From contig OZ020267.1 in assembly GCA_963971225.1 (NCBI GenBank), positions 102,559,729 to 102,623,728 on the forward strand: a stretch of 64,000 nt of DNA, in the 5' to 3' direction. Of this stretch, positions 44,020-54,705 are shown in pieces. The stretch's first letter is position 1, and every line of letters starts with the position of its first letter. Under the pieces are notes generated by a model. That model made no database searches. It was not told the origin of the DNA and worked only from the letters and a program-made list of their open reading frames with translations. The position numbers and the translations under genes were made by a program. Source of the stretch: Melieria omissa. Lineage: Eukaryota > Arthropoda > Insecta > Diptera > Ulidiidae.

Positions 44020-46120
44020 TTGAAATCGTTCTAAGATTTATGTATTAATGTGAAACAACAATTAATGTAAAATTTCAATGTCAATATGTTTCGTATTGGT
44101 CTAAGATTCTCGGCTGCTTTTAACACTTGTTCGTGAATCTCAAACTTCTCTCGAAATTTAAAATAAAAACACAAACCTTACCTAACAACATGTCTACACG
44201 TGCACTTCAAATTTAGCATAAACATCAAACAAACACAACAATTCTCACCTTTTCACCAAATGATCAACATGAAATATACATTTCGTTGAATGGCCTAAAA
44301 GTAGGCCAAGACAATTAGAGTTTATTTAGTCTATACCCAAGGGTCTCATTAAACTTTTAATGCCGACAGCTAAAGTGAATAAAGTTCAATTGCTTTAACC
44401 AACGATCTAAGAAAAAATTATTTGCTGCTTAAGTGCCTATAAGTATGCAACGAAAATCTTAAATTTTCATTTGCTGCTTTGCACTTAAGCTAAAGTATAT
44501 ACATAAGTATTAACAGTTGCTTATGTATATTAACTCGCCATGCTGCCAACAAAAACGATATAAAGGTCACCGCCTAAAAGCTGGCTATAATATTTTTAAT
44601 TTCAATTTCAGCCATTAACAAAGATTTAAGTAAATTCATAATTTTTTATTGCGCACATTTACAGCCCCAACGATTGCCGCTGCTCATTCTTAAAACAATA
44701 CCAGTTTGTATTAACCAAAAACAAAAACAACAAAACAAAAACAGAAACAGAAAAAAAGCACAAATCCGACAACAGCCAACAAACGTTTCTTATACTAATG
44801 GCCATGGTCAATACGGCCCCGCCGGCCGCAGCATTCCACCAAATCAGCACAAACGCAATCACTTCACTCGGATGCTTTGCCTCGTCCTGCGGCGCTCGCC
44901 GGCTTTCCACTCTGTCGCTCGGCTATCAAATAATGCGCCATGAATTCGAACATTTCCTCAAAGAATTTTTTTTATGCGGCGAAATGTTAAAATTTCTTTT
45001 GTCTTCGACCAATGCTTGTTTGGACTCTGTTCTTGTTTGTATTGTAATGTTGTTGTTTTACTTGTTGTGGTTAAGCAGCCCACCAGACCCAACGCGTCTT
45101 CCTTTGCTTTTGTTGTTGCCACATTCTTGTTTATTTAGAAGTTTATTTCCTGGATGCGTTGGCAAACGTTGCCGCCGTTTGTTTGTTCTTGATTTTGTTG
45201 CGTATTTGTTGTTGCCGTTGTTGTCGTTGGCGTTGTTTGCATTTTATTTCACTTTACTTTCTTTTGCCTACTTTCGCTTTGTTTTACATTGTTTGCATTG
45301 GCATTTAACCCAGTTGCGTATTTTCTTTAGTTAATACGCCCGAATGAGTTACGAGCTTGTTGGATTTTTATTGTTTTCACAATTTTTAAGGATTTGCCGT
45401 CGACGGCCGACTGGCAGGGGTTGTGTCGTTAGGGTGTTTAGATCGGCGCGTTCTACATTTATTTGCGTATTACTGCAGCTGCGATTTATTTGCGGTTGCC
45501 GTTCGCCAAACTCGGCGTTGGGGTCGAGGTCTGCGCACAAAAAGGCAAACAGACAAGTTGCGAGTTTTGGGATTTTTAACGCTCTTTGGCGGCACTGCTT
45601 GACGGCTTGCTGTGTATTAAGTCGATAACAAGTGGCACAAGTCGATAAGCGATTTATTTATGCGCAGCAATTTAAGGAACTGTGAAGTCTATTTGGGTTG
45701 ATTCATTGATGCGTTTGGCGGCTCAACACTTTGAATTGCTGTGTAAAGAAGTGCAGCGGATACCATATGTGCGGGGTAAGGGTTAATGTTTTGGGGGTCG
45801 TTCAAATAAATAGAGAAGGTGGAATGTAACAAGAAAGAAAGAAGATTAGTAATCAGCGAGCAGAAAGTGTAGAACAATGATGACCAGTTTGCTTCTCGCG
45901 AACAGCAGAATGAACATCGCCGATGTAGCCAGATATGGGAGATTGAGTACTCTCAGTTGTCTTGGTGTCTTGGTTCGATTTTCATCAAGTATTCGATATT
46001 TATGTTTTTTTTTACGTTTCCCATGTAAAATTGAGACATAAATTATACCACGGTCAAATTTTTTTCAAAACAAAAGCTTAGTATGTAATATTCAGCTCAT
46101 TGTTTTGAGTTCAAGTTTTC
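44020..46120. other. Non-coding, possible exon inside
   Basis: Apart from the weak exon candidate at 44,663-44,943 no gene is supported. A copy of the dispersed word lies at 44,434-44,451. The frame at 44,798-45,334 (178 codons) is T/C-rich, Leu/Phe/Cys-heavy and lacks a domain. Confidence 0.4.
44663..44943 (+). CDS. Weak candidate terminal exon
   Basis: An acceptor-like site (T-rich run, then GCGCACATTTACAG|CC at 44,662/44,663) opens a frame of about 93 codons to TGA at 44,941-44,943. The product is basic and Gln/Asn/Lys-rich at first, then SYTNGHGQYGPAGRSIPPNQ, which looks more like real protein than the neighbouring frames. The G+C content rises locally. There is no known domain and no supporting upstream exon. 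It could equally be chance, and the overlapping frame at 44,798 competes with it. Confidence 0.2.
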
Positions 46121-46505
46121 CTCTTCTCTTTTGTTCTACCCTTTTTGCTTTTCTGGTTTTATTTAAATTATCATAAATTGATTTTTTCCCATTAAATTTT
46201 TATTAAATTTTTTTAGTCAGAAGGAAAAGTCCAGCAGTTTTTAGTTAATTTTTAGATAATTTTAATTAGTTTTTCAAATAATCAAACTAATGTATTGGTA
46301 AATGAAAATAAAGAAAAAAATAAATTAAATTAAATTAAATAACTTTTATGTCATAGTTTTCCTATTCTCTTGCTTTTCTATTCTTTTGCTTTTCTGGTTT
46401 AAAATTACTATAAATTGATTTTTTTCCCAAAAAATGTATTATAAATTTTTTTTAGTCAGTAGCTAAAGTCTAATAATTTTCGTTTAAATTTTGATAATTT
46501 TAATT
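46121..46505. repeat. Two-copy repeat, about 145 bp, 238 bp apart
   Basis: Both copies hold TTTTGCTTTTCTGGTTT, ATAAATTGATTTTTT, TTTTTTTAGTCAG and GATAATTTTAATTA (46,121-46,270 and 46,361-46,505). Mariner C2 is inserted exactly at the end of the second copy. Confidence 0.6.
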
Positions 46506-46506
46506 A

Positions 46507-47248
46507 TCAGGTGTACAACTTTGCTTCCGCCGTTTTTTTCCAAAATTAAAAGCTTTATTGCGAAAAAGTGCTTACAGATGTATTATTCAAAGTATTGTCC
46601 GTCGCTAGCGACAACTTTCTCCCATCTTTCCGGCAATTTTCGGATCCCGGCTCGAAAAAAGGAGTCCTCTTTTGACGCTATCCATGAAGCAATCCATTTT
46701 TCCAATTCTTCGAAGGATTGAAAATGTTGATCTGCCAGGCCGTGTGCCATCGAACGGAATAGGTGGAAGTCAGAAGGGACGACATCTGGGGAATACGGCG
46801 GGTGGGGCAAGACTTCCCATTTCAGCGTTTCCAGGTACTTTTTGACCACTTTTGCGACGTGAGGCCGAGCATTGTCGTGTTGGAGGATGACTTTGTCATG
46901 TCGAAATCACCATTTTTAAAACGTTGAAACCACTCCCGACACGTTCTTTCACTCAGAGCAGCATCACCGTAAGTTTCTGAGAGCATTCGATGCGCTTCAG
47001 CTGCATTTTTTTTCGAATTGTAACAGAAAAGTAAAACTTCCCGCAAATGGCGAGAATTGGGCACATAAACGGACATTTTCGAGCGTGAATAATACGAAAA
47101 CAAGAACAACTGTCACTGAAACGGCGATGACAATTCGTTAGGCACTGTCCACACTCACTTTAAAGGCATTACCATCTATGTATTTCAACCAGCCTCAGCC
47201 GGTACAGCCACCTATCGGAAAACGGCGGAAGCAAAGTTGTACACCTGA
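46507..47248 (-). mobile_element. Deleted mariner copy C2, 742 bp (inverted twin of C1)
   Basis: Ends TCAGGTGTACAACTTTGC on both sides, with TA at 46,505-46,506 and 47,249-47,250. Read on the minus strand it is the same as C1 except about three single-base differences and a different deletion joint. The two insertions lie about 27 kb apart in opposite orientation. Confidence 0.9.
46583..47076 (-). pseudogene. Mariner transposase remnant in C2
   Basis: ATG at 47,076 (minus) opens MSVYVPNSRHLREVL as in C1 and runs to WFQRFKNGDFD before the deletion joint near 46,900. C2 keeps two more native residues (DF) than C1, then changes frame; the catalytic part reads from about 46,895 with HDNARPH and SPDVVPSDFH (C1 has SPDVAPSDFH). 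DD34D spacing is kept; the first catalytic Asp is lost. The C-terminus (WEKVVASDGQYFE) is complete. Non-autonomous. Confidence 0.85.
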
Positions 47249-47267
47249 TATTTCTTCAAATAATTGA

Positions 47268-47608
47268 AAAAATAAAATAAAATAAAATAAAATAAAATAA
47301 AATAAAATAAAATAAAATAAAATAAAATAAAATAAAATAAATAAAATAAAATAAAATAAAATAAAATAAAATAAAATAAAATAAAATAAAATAAAATAAA
47401 ATAAAATAAAATAAAATAAAATAAAATAAAATAAATTAAATTAAAATAAAATAAAATAAAATAAAATAAAATAAAATAAAATAAAATAAAATAAAATAAA
47501 ATAAAATAAAATAAAATAAAATAAAATAAAATAAAATAAAATAAAATAAAATAAAATAAAATAAAATAAAATAAAATAATATAAAATAAAATAAAATAAA
47601 ATAAAGTA
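47268..47608. repeat. (AAAAT)n pentamer satellite
   Basis: Nearly pure AAAAT units over about 340 bp, starting 18 bp past mariner C2. The minus strand has no stop, so frames of repeating Phe/Ile/Leu/Tyr up to 154 codons arise; these are not genes. Confidence 0.95.
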
Positions 47609-49179
47609 AATAGAACCATAACCACAAGAAAATTCATAGATAACCTCTTGCTCTCCCTCTTTCTTTTACCAAACATTCAATATACTCAAAACTACACATA
47701 TTCCTTAAAAATTGAAGCAGATCCTCAAAATGGCATCCTTAAGTTTTAGTCTAAATTTTTGAAATTCCCTAAAATTGTCGCACACTTTTTCCGCAGTTTC
47801 GTTAACGCATCACAAAGCCCATGTCATCTAGTTCGCGGACTATGCGCATTCGAATGCGGGTCAGCGCTAACCGATTTTTTGCTCTTGTTCATGCCGTAAA
47901 GTATTGAAGCAAAAAAGGTCGCTCGCAAAGTAGCCAGCGACAAAAATGCAAGTGAGAAAACAGCAGCGGCAAGGTGAGGCGCGTTGCACGAGCTGCATGC
48001 AACGCTGTGCGACTGATATGGCTTAAACGATTTCGCGTCAAGGTCCCCTTTGGCTGTGCGACACACGCAAATCCAGCATGCAACTGGCGCAATACAACGC
48101 AGCCAATTCGCCTACACTCATACTCTCACATTCTCACACACACACTCGCACACTCGAGTTTGTGCAAACATTTCGCGCATGCCACACATTCTACCGAATG
48201 CGGGGTTCCAAGCTGCGCTAGTTACATTTTTTTATCGCAAGCATTGCATGCAGCAACGCATAGTTTTTTTTGGTAATTTTTTTTTGTCTAACATTTAACA
48301 CGGCAAAGTCGAGTGGCTGACTGTCATCACGGGGCGCTACACTTTCAAATTTTTCCACTATCTTCCCGGCGCTCCACTGCCGCGTCCGGTTGACCCTAAA
48401 ACCGAGTGGGATTTTTTCGATTTTTATGTGCGCGGATTTTCACCTGCTGCGACTATCAGTCGGTCAGCGGACTTTATCTGCGGGAGTGCGATTTTCTCCA
48501 ATTTTTTGCAAGGACATTTTTTTGCTTTTTGTTGCTGCTGCTGGTATCTGCGTGTCTGTGTGTATGTGTAGATGTGGCGCAATTTGCAAAGTGACTGCAG
48601 AATTTGTAGTTTGGTGCTGGACTTTCACTGGGTTCTACGGTCGACGAGCATGTCACAGTTGTTTTTGTTGTTGTTGTTTATTTGTTGGGGTTTTTGTGGC
48701 TTGATTAAGTCGTTTATGGTAACAAATTTCTCTTCAACCTCAAAGTGAAATTTATAAGCATTCTAATTAGCAGCGCGGCTGGCGTTTGCTCGGTTTTGCT
48801 ATAAACATTTTGATTTGATTTTTTGTTTAAATTTGGCCACATTGGCAGTGGTTTGTGGCTAAATTTGGTGTAGTTAGTTACAGCAAATTGTGGCCCAGGA
48901 AAACTGAAAAAAAATACAAAGAATATTTATGAAAGTAAATATTGTGCTATGTTACATTATAGTTTTAAGCATTAGAATTTTAAAGTCTACGCCTATCTCC
49001 GGATCGGTTTTGGTTCAATAGTTTCATAGATCTTATGGTAAACGGATAGATACTTTTAAAGGGACTTCAATAACAAAAGATTTTCAATAACACTTTGGAA
49101 CATTTTAGACTTTATTAAATATAAAATCATCAAAGATATGTTTAAAGTATATGATATGATCTTGAATCAAGCGGCGGAA
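47609..49179. other. Non-coding, intron-like DNA
   Basis: No gene recognised. Contains a copy of the dispersed word at 47,893-47,908 (GCCGTAAAGTATTGAA) and a CA/CT-rich patch near 48,115-48,160. Open frames of about 100 codons have no domain. Confidence 0.4.
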
Positions 49180-50200
49180 AAATCATAGAACATTCCGTCA
49201 ATAAAGGATTCACAAATTTATACAATTGTTTTTGAACACCTTAACTCTGGTTCTCTACTTTTGAATTGGTCTCGACAAACATTTTTCTCACCTAAAAAGA
49301 ATCCGTCAATAAATACGGCAGAGTTCCGATAGGATATAAGGAGGCTTAGGTCGAGCTTTTTATTTTACAATTTTAATTTTTACTTTCAATTTTTTTTTAA
49401 GCAAAAAGAACCTTAACTCTCGTGGTCAACATTTGAATGGGTCTCTTTTGTCTCACGTAAGAAGATTCTCTCAATAAACGAGTCAAAGTTCTGATAGAAT
49501 TCAAGAAGGCTTAGGTCGAGCTTTCTATTTCACAAATTTAATTTATATTACAACATTTTTTTTATGAACTTATTTGTGTTAACTCTGGTTATCTACTTTT
49601 GAATGGGTCTCGAAAAGTATGTTTTGTTTGTGTCCCACGTAAAAAGAATCTGTAAATAAACCGGGCAGAGTTCTAATAGGATTCAAGAAGGCTAAGGTCA
49701 AACTTTCTATTTTACAAATTTAATTCATATTAAAATATTTTCATAAACACAAATAACTTTAACTCTGGTTCTCCACTCTTTGTGGGTCTCAACAACATTT
49801 TTTTCCCCGCGTAAATAGAATCAGTCAATAAACAAGACAAAGTTTTGATAGGATTCAAGAAGGATTAGGTTGAGCTTTCTATTTTACAAATTTAATTTAG
49901 TTTAAACAATTTTTGTATGAGCTTGTTTGTGTTAACTCTGGTTCTCTGGTTGAATGGGTCTTGACAAAAGTGTTTTCTTTTTGTCTCACGTAAGAAGATT
50001 TCCTCAATAAACGAGGCAAAGTTCTGATTAGATTCAACAAGGCTTAGGCCGAGCTATCTAATTTACAATTTTAATTTATTTATTTTAATTTTTTTATAAA
50101 CACAAAGAGCCTTAACTCTGGTTCTCAACTCTCAATGGATCAACTCTTGAATAGGTCTCAAAAAATAAGTTTTTTTCTATCCTACGTTGTTATCAAAAGA
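49180..50200. repeat. Tandem array, unit about 173 bp, 5-6 copies
   Basis: TTAACTCTGGTTCTC-type starts at about 49,243, 49,412, 49,587, 49,760, 49,933 and 50,113. The unit also holds AATGGGTCTCGACAA, AGGATTCAAGAAGGCTTAGG and TCGAGCTTTCTATTTTACAA. Spacing 169-180 bp. No coding frame is maintained. Confidence 0.85.
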
Positions 50201-51707
50201 GAAATGGCCTTCATTTGATGCTGACATACAAACACACAACTCTCTGACTCATTATTTGACACACTAAGCTACAACGATAAACTACAAAAACAACTAAACT
50301 ACAACTGGCCCAGTACCCAGTCACATTCCTTACATGTCTGCCGCCCCTACGAACACACACACTCATTACCTCAACAACGCAGGCACTTCTGTTTGCTTAA
50401 CAATTACCACGCCCACTTGAATTTCACACCTTCGGCTCGGTTGCACACTTCAGGCGCCTTTAAATTTCAACAAGAATCACGCAAATGTCATAAAAACACG
50501 CGAGGTATGCGCAACATACAAAAAACAACATTACAGAAAATCGCTGCAACGATGCGGTAAACATGCCCAAGTCCACCGCCAACCCTGCACCCCCGCAAAC
50601 TTTGCTCAATCCCTTAGTTGTTGTTGCTGTCTCAGTTGCTCGCCAGTTGTTTTGCTAGCTGCGCGAAAGACTGGCGACTACTTATTTATGCAAAAGTCAC
50701 TGCCGTGAAAGAGGCAGTGGGAGTGGAAGGGGCGAGTAGTGAAAGGAACTGCGCGACAGTCATAAAGTAAGCGGCAAAGGACGGCAGCGTGCGCCTGTGC
50801 GAAGGAGTTAAAAATTACACACGCTACTAAATTGCGGAACGCCAGGAAGTGCGCTCGTTTGTTTTAAGTGGCGCGCCCGGCACAAACACACCAACACACA
50901 CGCACACACACCTACATGCAAGCAAACGCCACACACAAAGGCTGCTGCCGCTGTTTCATGCTGCGAACAATAACAACGCCCGCTATGAGCAGCAAAAGTC
51001 ACCGCGAAGTGCAGCGTAAAGTGGGAGGTGTATGTGTTTTCCTTCTACCGGTTTTCCTTTTTCTGTTCGTCTGTGTTGTTGTTGTTTTTGTATTGTTTCT
51101 GTTGAAATTGCGCGGTAAACGCAAACAAAACGTGAGCAAAATTACAGCCTGAGAAGTAGCAGCAGCTGGGATAAAAAATTAAATGTAAAAAACTAGTCAA
51201 AGTGTTGCAGTAGATTTTGGCCGACTTTTGTTATGCGCTACATGCTACTTTTGTTTTCTAAAGGATTTTTTTTAAATTATTGTTTTGATATTTTCGATAT
51301 TTTACTGAAACTTTAATACTTTTTATTATTTATTTGTATAAATACTTTTTATTATTTGTAATTTATTTATTATTCAATCTTTATTTTTATAAATACTTTT
51401 TATTAATTACTTATAAAAAGATATAATAAAAATAAATAATATATATTTTTATAAATACGTTTTATTAATTATAAAAAGAAAAAATAAAAATGAATAATAT
51501 TTATTTATAAAAAAATGATAAAATAAATAATACTAAAATAATATATATGTATATTAATATTTAAAATTTTATATACGTCAAGTTTCGCTTATTCCCCAAT
51601 TTTCAAATGAAATTTTGTTGCAATTCCAATTTTACAATAAATGAAAAATTTTATAGAGAAGCAGGTTTACTTACTTAACGCTTAAAAGATCGAAAGTTTT
51701 CCATACT
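50201..51707. other. Non-coding stretch
   Basis: No gene recognised. G+C-rich patch with CA repeats at 50,690-51,020; strongly A/T-rich from 51,260 to 51,600. Confidence 0.4.
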
Positions 51708-51734
51708 TACAAAGACTACGCTAACTAACTGCAT

Positions 51735-52380
51735 ACGCGGATGACCTAGCCGTTGTCGTCTCAGGCAGGTGTATCAACTCAATGAGCCAAGAACTCGAGA
51801 GGACACTGAAAGTGATTAATAACTGGGCTGTGGGACGAAACAAATCCAGACAAGACGGACTTAGTTCTTTTTACAACAAAGTACAAGATCCCAACCTGGC
51901 TTCCTCCCAAACTGAACAACACCACACTCACCCCCAAAACATCTACTAAGTACCTAGGAGTCATCTTGGATAGTAAACTGTCGTGGAAGTTGAATGTGGA
52001 AGACAGGAAAAGGAAAGCCTTGAACGCCTTATACGCTTGCAGAAAAATGCTCGGTAAGACTTGGGGCTTATCCCCCCGTCTCACACATTGAATTTACACT
52101 GCAGTTATTAGACCCATTATGCTCTACGGGATCATAGTATGGTGGACTGCGGTGGATAAAAAGACCTACTGGGTTGTGTATAACAGGCGCAATGCGCACC
52201 ACCCCGACAGCGGCACTGGACAAAATCTTGGGATTTTATCCAATTGGTCTGACTGCGAAAAGCGTCGCTAAGAAGGCCGCGCTTAGACTTAAGGTAACTG
52301 GACAGCTCACGCTACGACACTACGGCCACAGTAGGATACACGGTAGGCGATAGCTCAGACTACGCCATACCTCAAGCCAA
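51735..52380 (+). pseudogene. LINE reverse transcriptase C-terminal part, broken
   Basis: Begins AYADDLAVVVSGRCINSMSQ, i.e. motif C with the catalytic YADD box, then the thumb: ELERTLKVINNWAVG, a KYLGVILDSKLSWKLNVE segment at about 51,950, ALYACRKMLGKTWGLSPRL at about 52,030, and TGCITGAMRTTPTAALDKIL at about 52,170. Several frame changes separate these parts, so no continuous protein exists. Confidence 0.7.
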
Positions 52381-52399
52381 TTTCGACTTCAAACCCTAC

Positions 52400-53214
52400 G
52401 TGGTCCTAGAACCGGATGGGTGGCGACAGGGGCTCGAACTCAGCCGTCAATCCTATAACCTGTTCACGGATGGATCCAAGATGACAGAGGGAGTGGGATC
52501 TGCAGTTTTCTGTCCGGAACTTGACCTTCAACAGTCTTTCCGGCTCCCGGACTACTGCAGCATCTTCCAAGCAGAGGTACACGCTGCCACAAGAGCGGCG
52601 CAACTAGCAATGGAGCGCACTCCTCCAGACTCTCGGATTAATATCTATATCGACAGCCAAGCAGCCATAAAAGCAGCAGCTGGGGTAATGTCAAACTCGA
52701 TATGCGTACGGAACTGCAAAACCAAATTGGACGAACTCTGTCGCAACAGAGTAGTCACTATCTATTGGGTACCGGGTCACAAAGAAGTTGAGGGATATGA
52801 GAAGGCTGATGCGCTCGCCAAAGCCGGGGCACGACTGCCTACGGTTAGCGAGCCAGACATCCATCCACCCCTCTCCACGCTCAAGACGGAAATAGAAGAG
52901 AATATGATTCGTGAAGCGGCGTCCATGTGGGAGAGATCTACATCTCACAGGACAGCAAAAATCATGCTTCGCGAGCATAATATCAACAACACAGAGTTTG
53001 TACTATCACTCCGAAGAGAGGATTGCAAACTATTAACCGGGATACTCACGGGACACTGTCTCACACCGTCCCACGCTGCCCTGCTCTCTACAGATTACGG
53101 GTCAGCTGCCTCGGATCCGCGTCGTTCCCTTCCTTGGGAAGAATCGCGGAGCAAAAAAGCGGCGACTTACTTAGATTTGCCAAAACGTTCTTAAAAAACT
53201 ATATACAGGTCTGA
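52400..53214 (+). pseudogene. LINE RNase H domain, open, and C-terminus, frameshifted
   Basis: RNase H removes the RNA strand of RNA-DNA hybrids. The frame from 52,400 is open for 264 codons and keeps the four acidic active-site residues: Asp in LFTDGSKM, Glu in FQAEVHAA, Asp in YIDSQAAI and Asp in KADALAKAG; the WVPGHKEVEG loop is also there. It goes on to LTGHCL, where the LINE zinc-finger-like region should follow. There a deletion and frame change occur; the proper C-terminal end (CLGSASFPSLG...SGDLLRFAKTFLKN) continues in another frame to a stop at 53,212-53,214. So RNase H is intact in sequence but detached from a working reverse transcriptase. Confidence 0.8.
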
Positions 53215-53305
53215 AGTTCCAGAATCTTCGTGGTATCACTATGGACCAACATGGTCTATGTGAGACCCCCCGTGGGTCAGCCAGCACCTAACCTACAAAG
53301 ACTAC

Positions 53306-53601
53306 ATATCATATCCGCTAATGTTTCGCACACAAGTACACATTTGATTTAGCTAATTTTTTTCAAAATAAATTTTTACAAAATATAAAATATTTCCTGA
53401 AAACCCAAAATAAAAGTCATCAAAGCAAAAGTTCATAGAAATGCTAAAGAAAATACAATAAAAAAAATATTAATTTAGCATGTAAATTAATATTTTTTTG
53501 GGTCATGGTCTGTTGCAGTTAATTTTAAAAGCATAAAATAACCCCTGTTTACATTTACCCCTTGTTTACATTTACCCCATCTGACCCTACCTATTATTTT
53601 C
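53306..53601. other. A/T-rich spacer
   Basis: Nothing recognised. Confidence 0.4.
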
Positions 53602-53605
53602 TTAA

Positions 53606-54327
53606 GGCAGGTTCTCACCTTGTGGATCCGAAAAAGTGCACTTTTTTTTGGAATTTTTTTTGAGAAAACGGTTAAAGATACAACGCTGAAAATTGTTTCT
53701 GGATATGAACACACATTTATTTAGAGAATACAATTTTTCAAATTGAATGAATCAAAAAAAGGGGGGGAGGGGGCGTCCATCAGTGGCGGCATGTCGGCGA
53801 GGAGGTGTCCCGCTACCGGAAGTGATTCCGTCAAAACCCGTGATCGGAAACACAAAAATCGAACACATTCTTAATGTGTACCGTATTATCTATTGAATGA
53901 ACCAAGATCATGAAAAAAAAGTCGAAATTACAAAAGTTATGAGGTTTTGAAAAAAAAATTAAGATTTTCGCATTTTTTTGTTCACTTATTATTTTTTTAA
54001 ATAAACAATTTTCAATATTTTTGGCTGATCGGTGGTTCATTTATTAGAAAAAACCCTAAGGGACATTTGGAAAAAATTTGGTGACGATTGGTTCATTCCA
54101 GCGCCTTCAATCACTTCCGTAAGGTCCGAAAATGTTCTGAGAAAAACGCGTTTAAAGTTTAAAGCGCGCTTGGCCGGTGCTCTACACTGCTCTATGTAAC
54201 GGCCTGTAACTTTTGTAATTTTTCAGATTTTGATCTGAAATTTCTGGAGTACATTTTTGAAACATATATCTACACGATAAGGCAAAAAAAATTGTTGTTT
54301 TTTTTTTCCACAAGGTGAGAACCTGCC
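53606..54327. mobile_element. TTAA MITE, 722 bp, 21-bp inverted ends
   Basis: GGCAGGTTCTCACCTTGTGG at 53,606 and its inverse ending at 54,327, flanked by TTAA on both sides (53,602-53,605; 54,328-54,331). No transposase frame inside; the interior is A/T-rich with a GGGGGGG-type patch near 53,762. TTAA targeting suggests a piggyBac-type source, though the ends begin GGC, not CCC. Confidence 0.8.
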
Positions 54328-54384
54328 TTAATATTAGTCTTACACAGCAACGCTACTCACTTGTGGGCGAACTATACCCACATT

Positions 54385-54514
54385 CAGTGGTGCACATCGG
54401 GGGATGTGGGGGTTCAAACCCCCTAATACAAAAATTCTCCTTGCGAAATTTGCTTTAAATGGAGTTGAGCTTAAAACTCCACTCCCCCCAAATGAAATCC
54501 TGTGTGCGCCACTG
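54385..54514. mobile_element. hAT-type MITE, 130 bp, with 8-bp target duplication
   Basis: CAGTGGTGCACATCGGGGG at 54,385 and an inverse end CCCCC...TGTGTGCGCCACTG finishing at 54,514. Flanks CCCACATT (54,377-54,384) and TCCACATT (54,515-54,522) match 7 of 8. CAGTGGYGCAC ends and an 8-bp target are typical of hAT. Confidence 0.8.
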
Positions 54515-54705
54515 TCCACATTGATCATCAGTTCTTAGCTGGAACACCTACAGAATCTGTAATAAATTTCAACTCATGCCTTTTGGTACTTCAATAGTTA
54601 TTGTGCGAATCAGTCGCTTCACCGACAGACAGGCAGACAAACGAACGGATAAAGCATTTTTTGAGTCCATTTCTCATGGTCCATGGCGGTAATACTGATA
54701 ATATA

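Larger units (their letters stand above)
51720..53293 (+). mobile_element. 5'-truncated LOA-like LINE with target duplication
   Basis: 1,574 bp flanked by the exact 12-bp repeat TACAAAGACTAC (51,708-51,719 and 53,294-53,305). The body starts at the catalytic box of the reverse transcriptase and ends in CCAGCACCTAACC without a poly-A tail. The order RT-thumb, then RNase H, then a short C-terminal region fits RNase H-bearing LINEs such as LOA or R1/I relatives; LOA is my best guess from the TGAMRTTPTAALDKILGF signature. Confidence 0.85.

Noticed and set aside
44798..45334. 178-codon open frame (plus)
   Set aside because: Leu/Phe/Cys-rich product of T/C-rich DNA without domain or splice support; competes with the slightly better frame at 44,663.
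47212..47676. Open frame of 154 codons of repeating Phe/Ile/Leu/Tyr (minus)
   Set aside because: Produced by the (AAAAT)n pentamer array.
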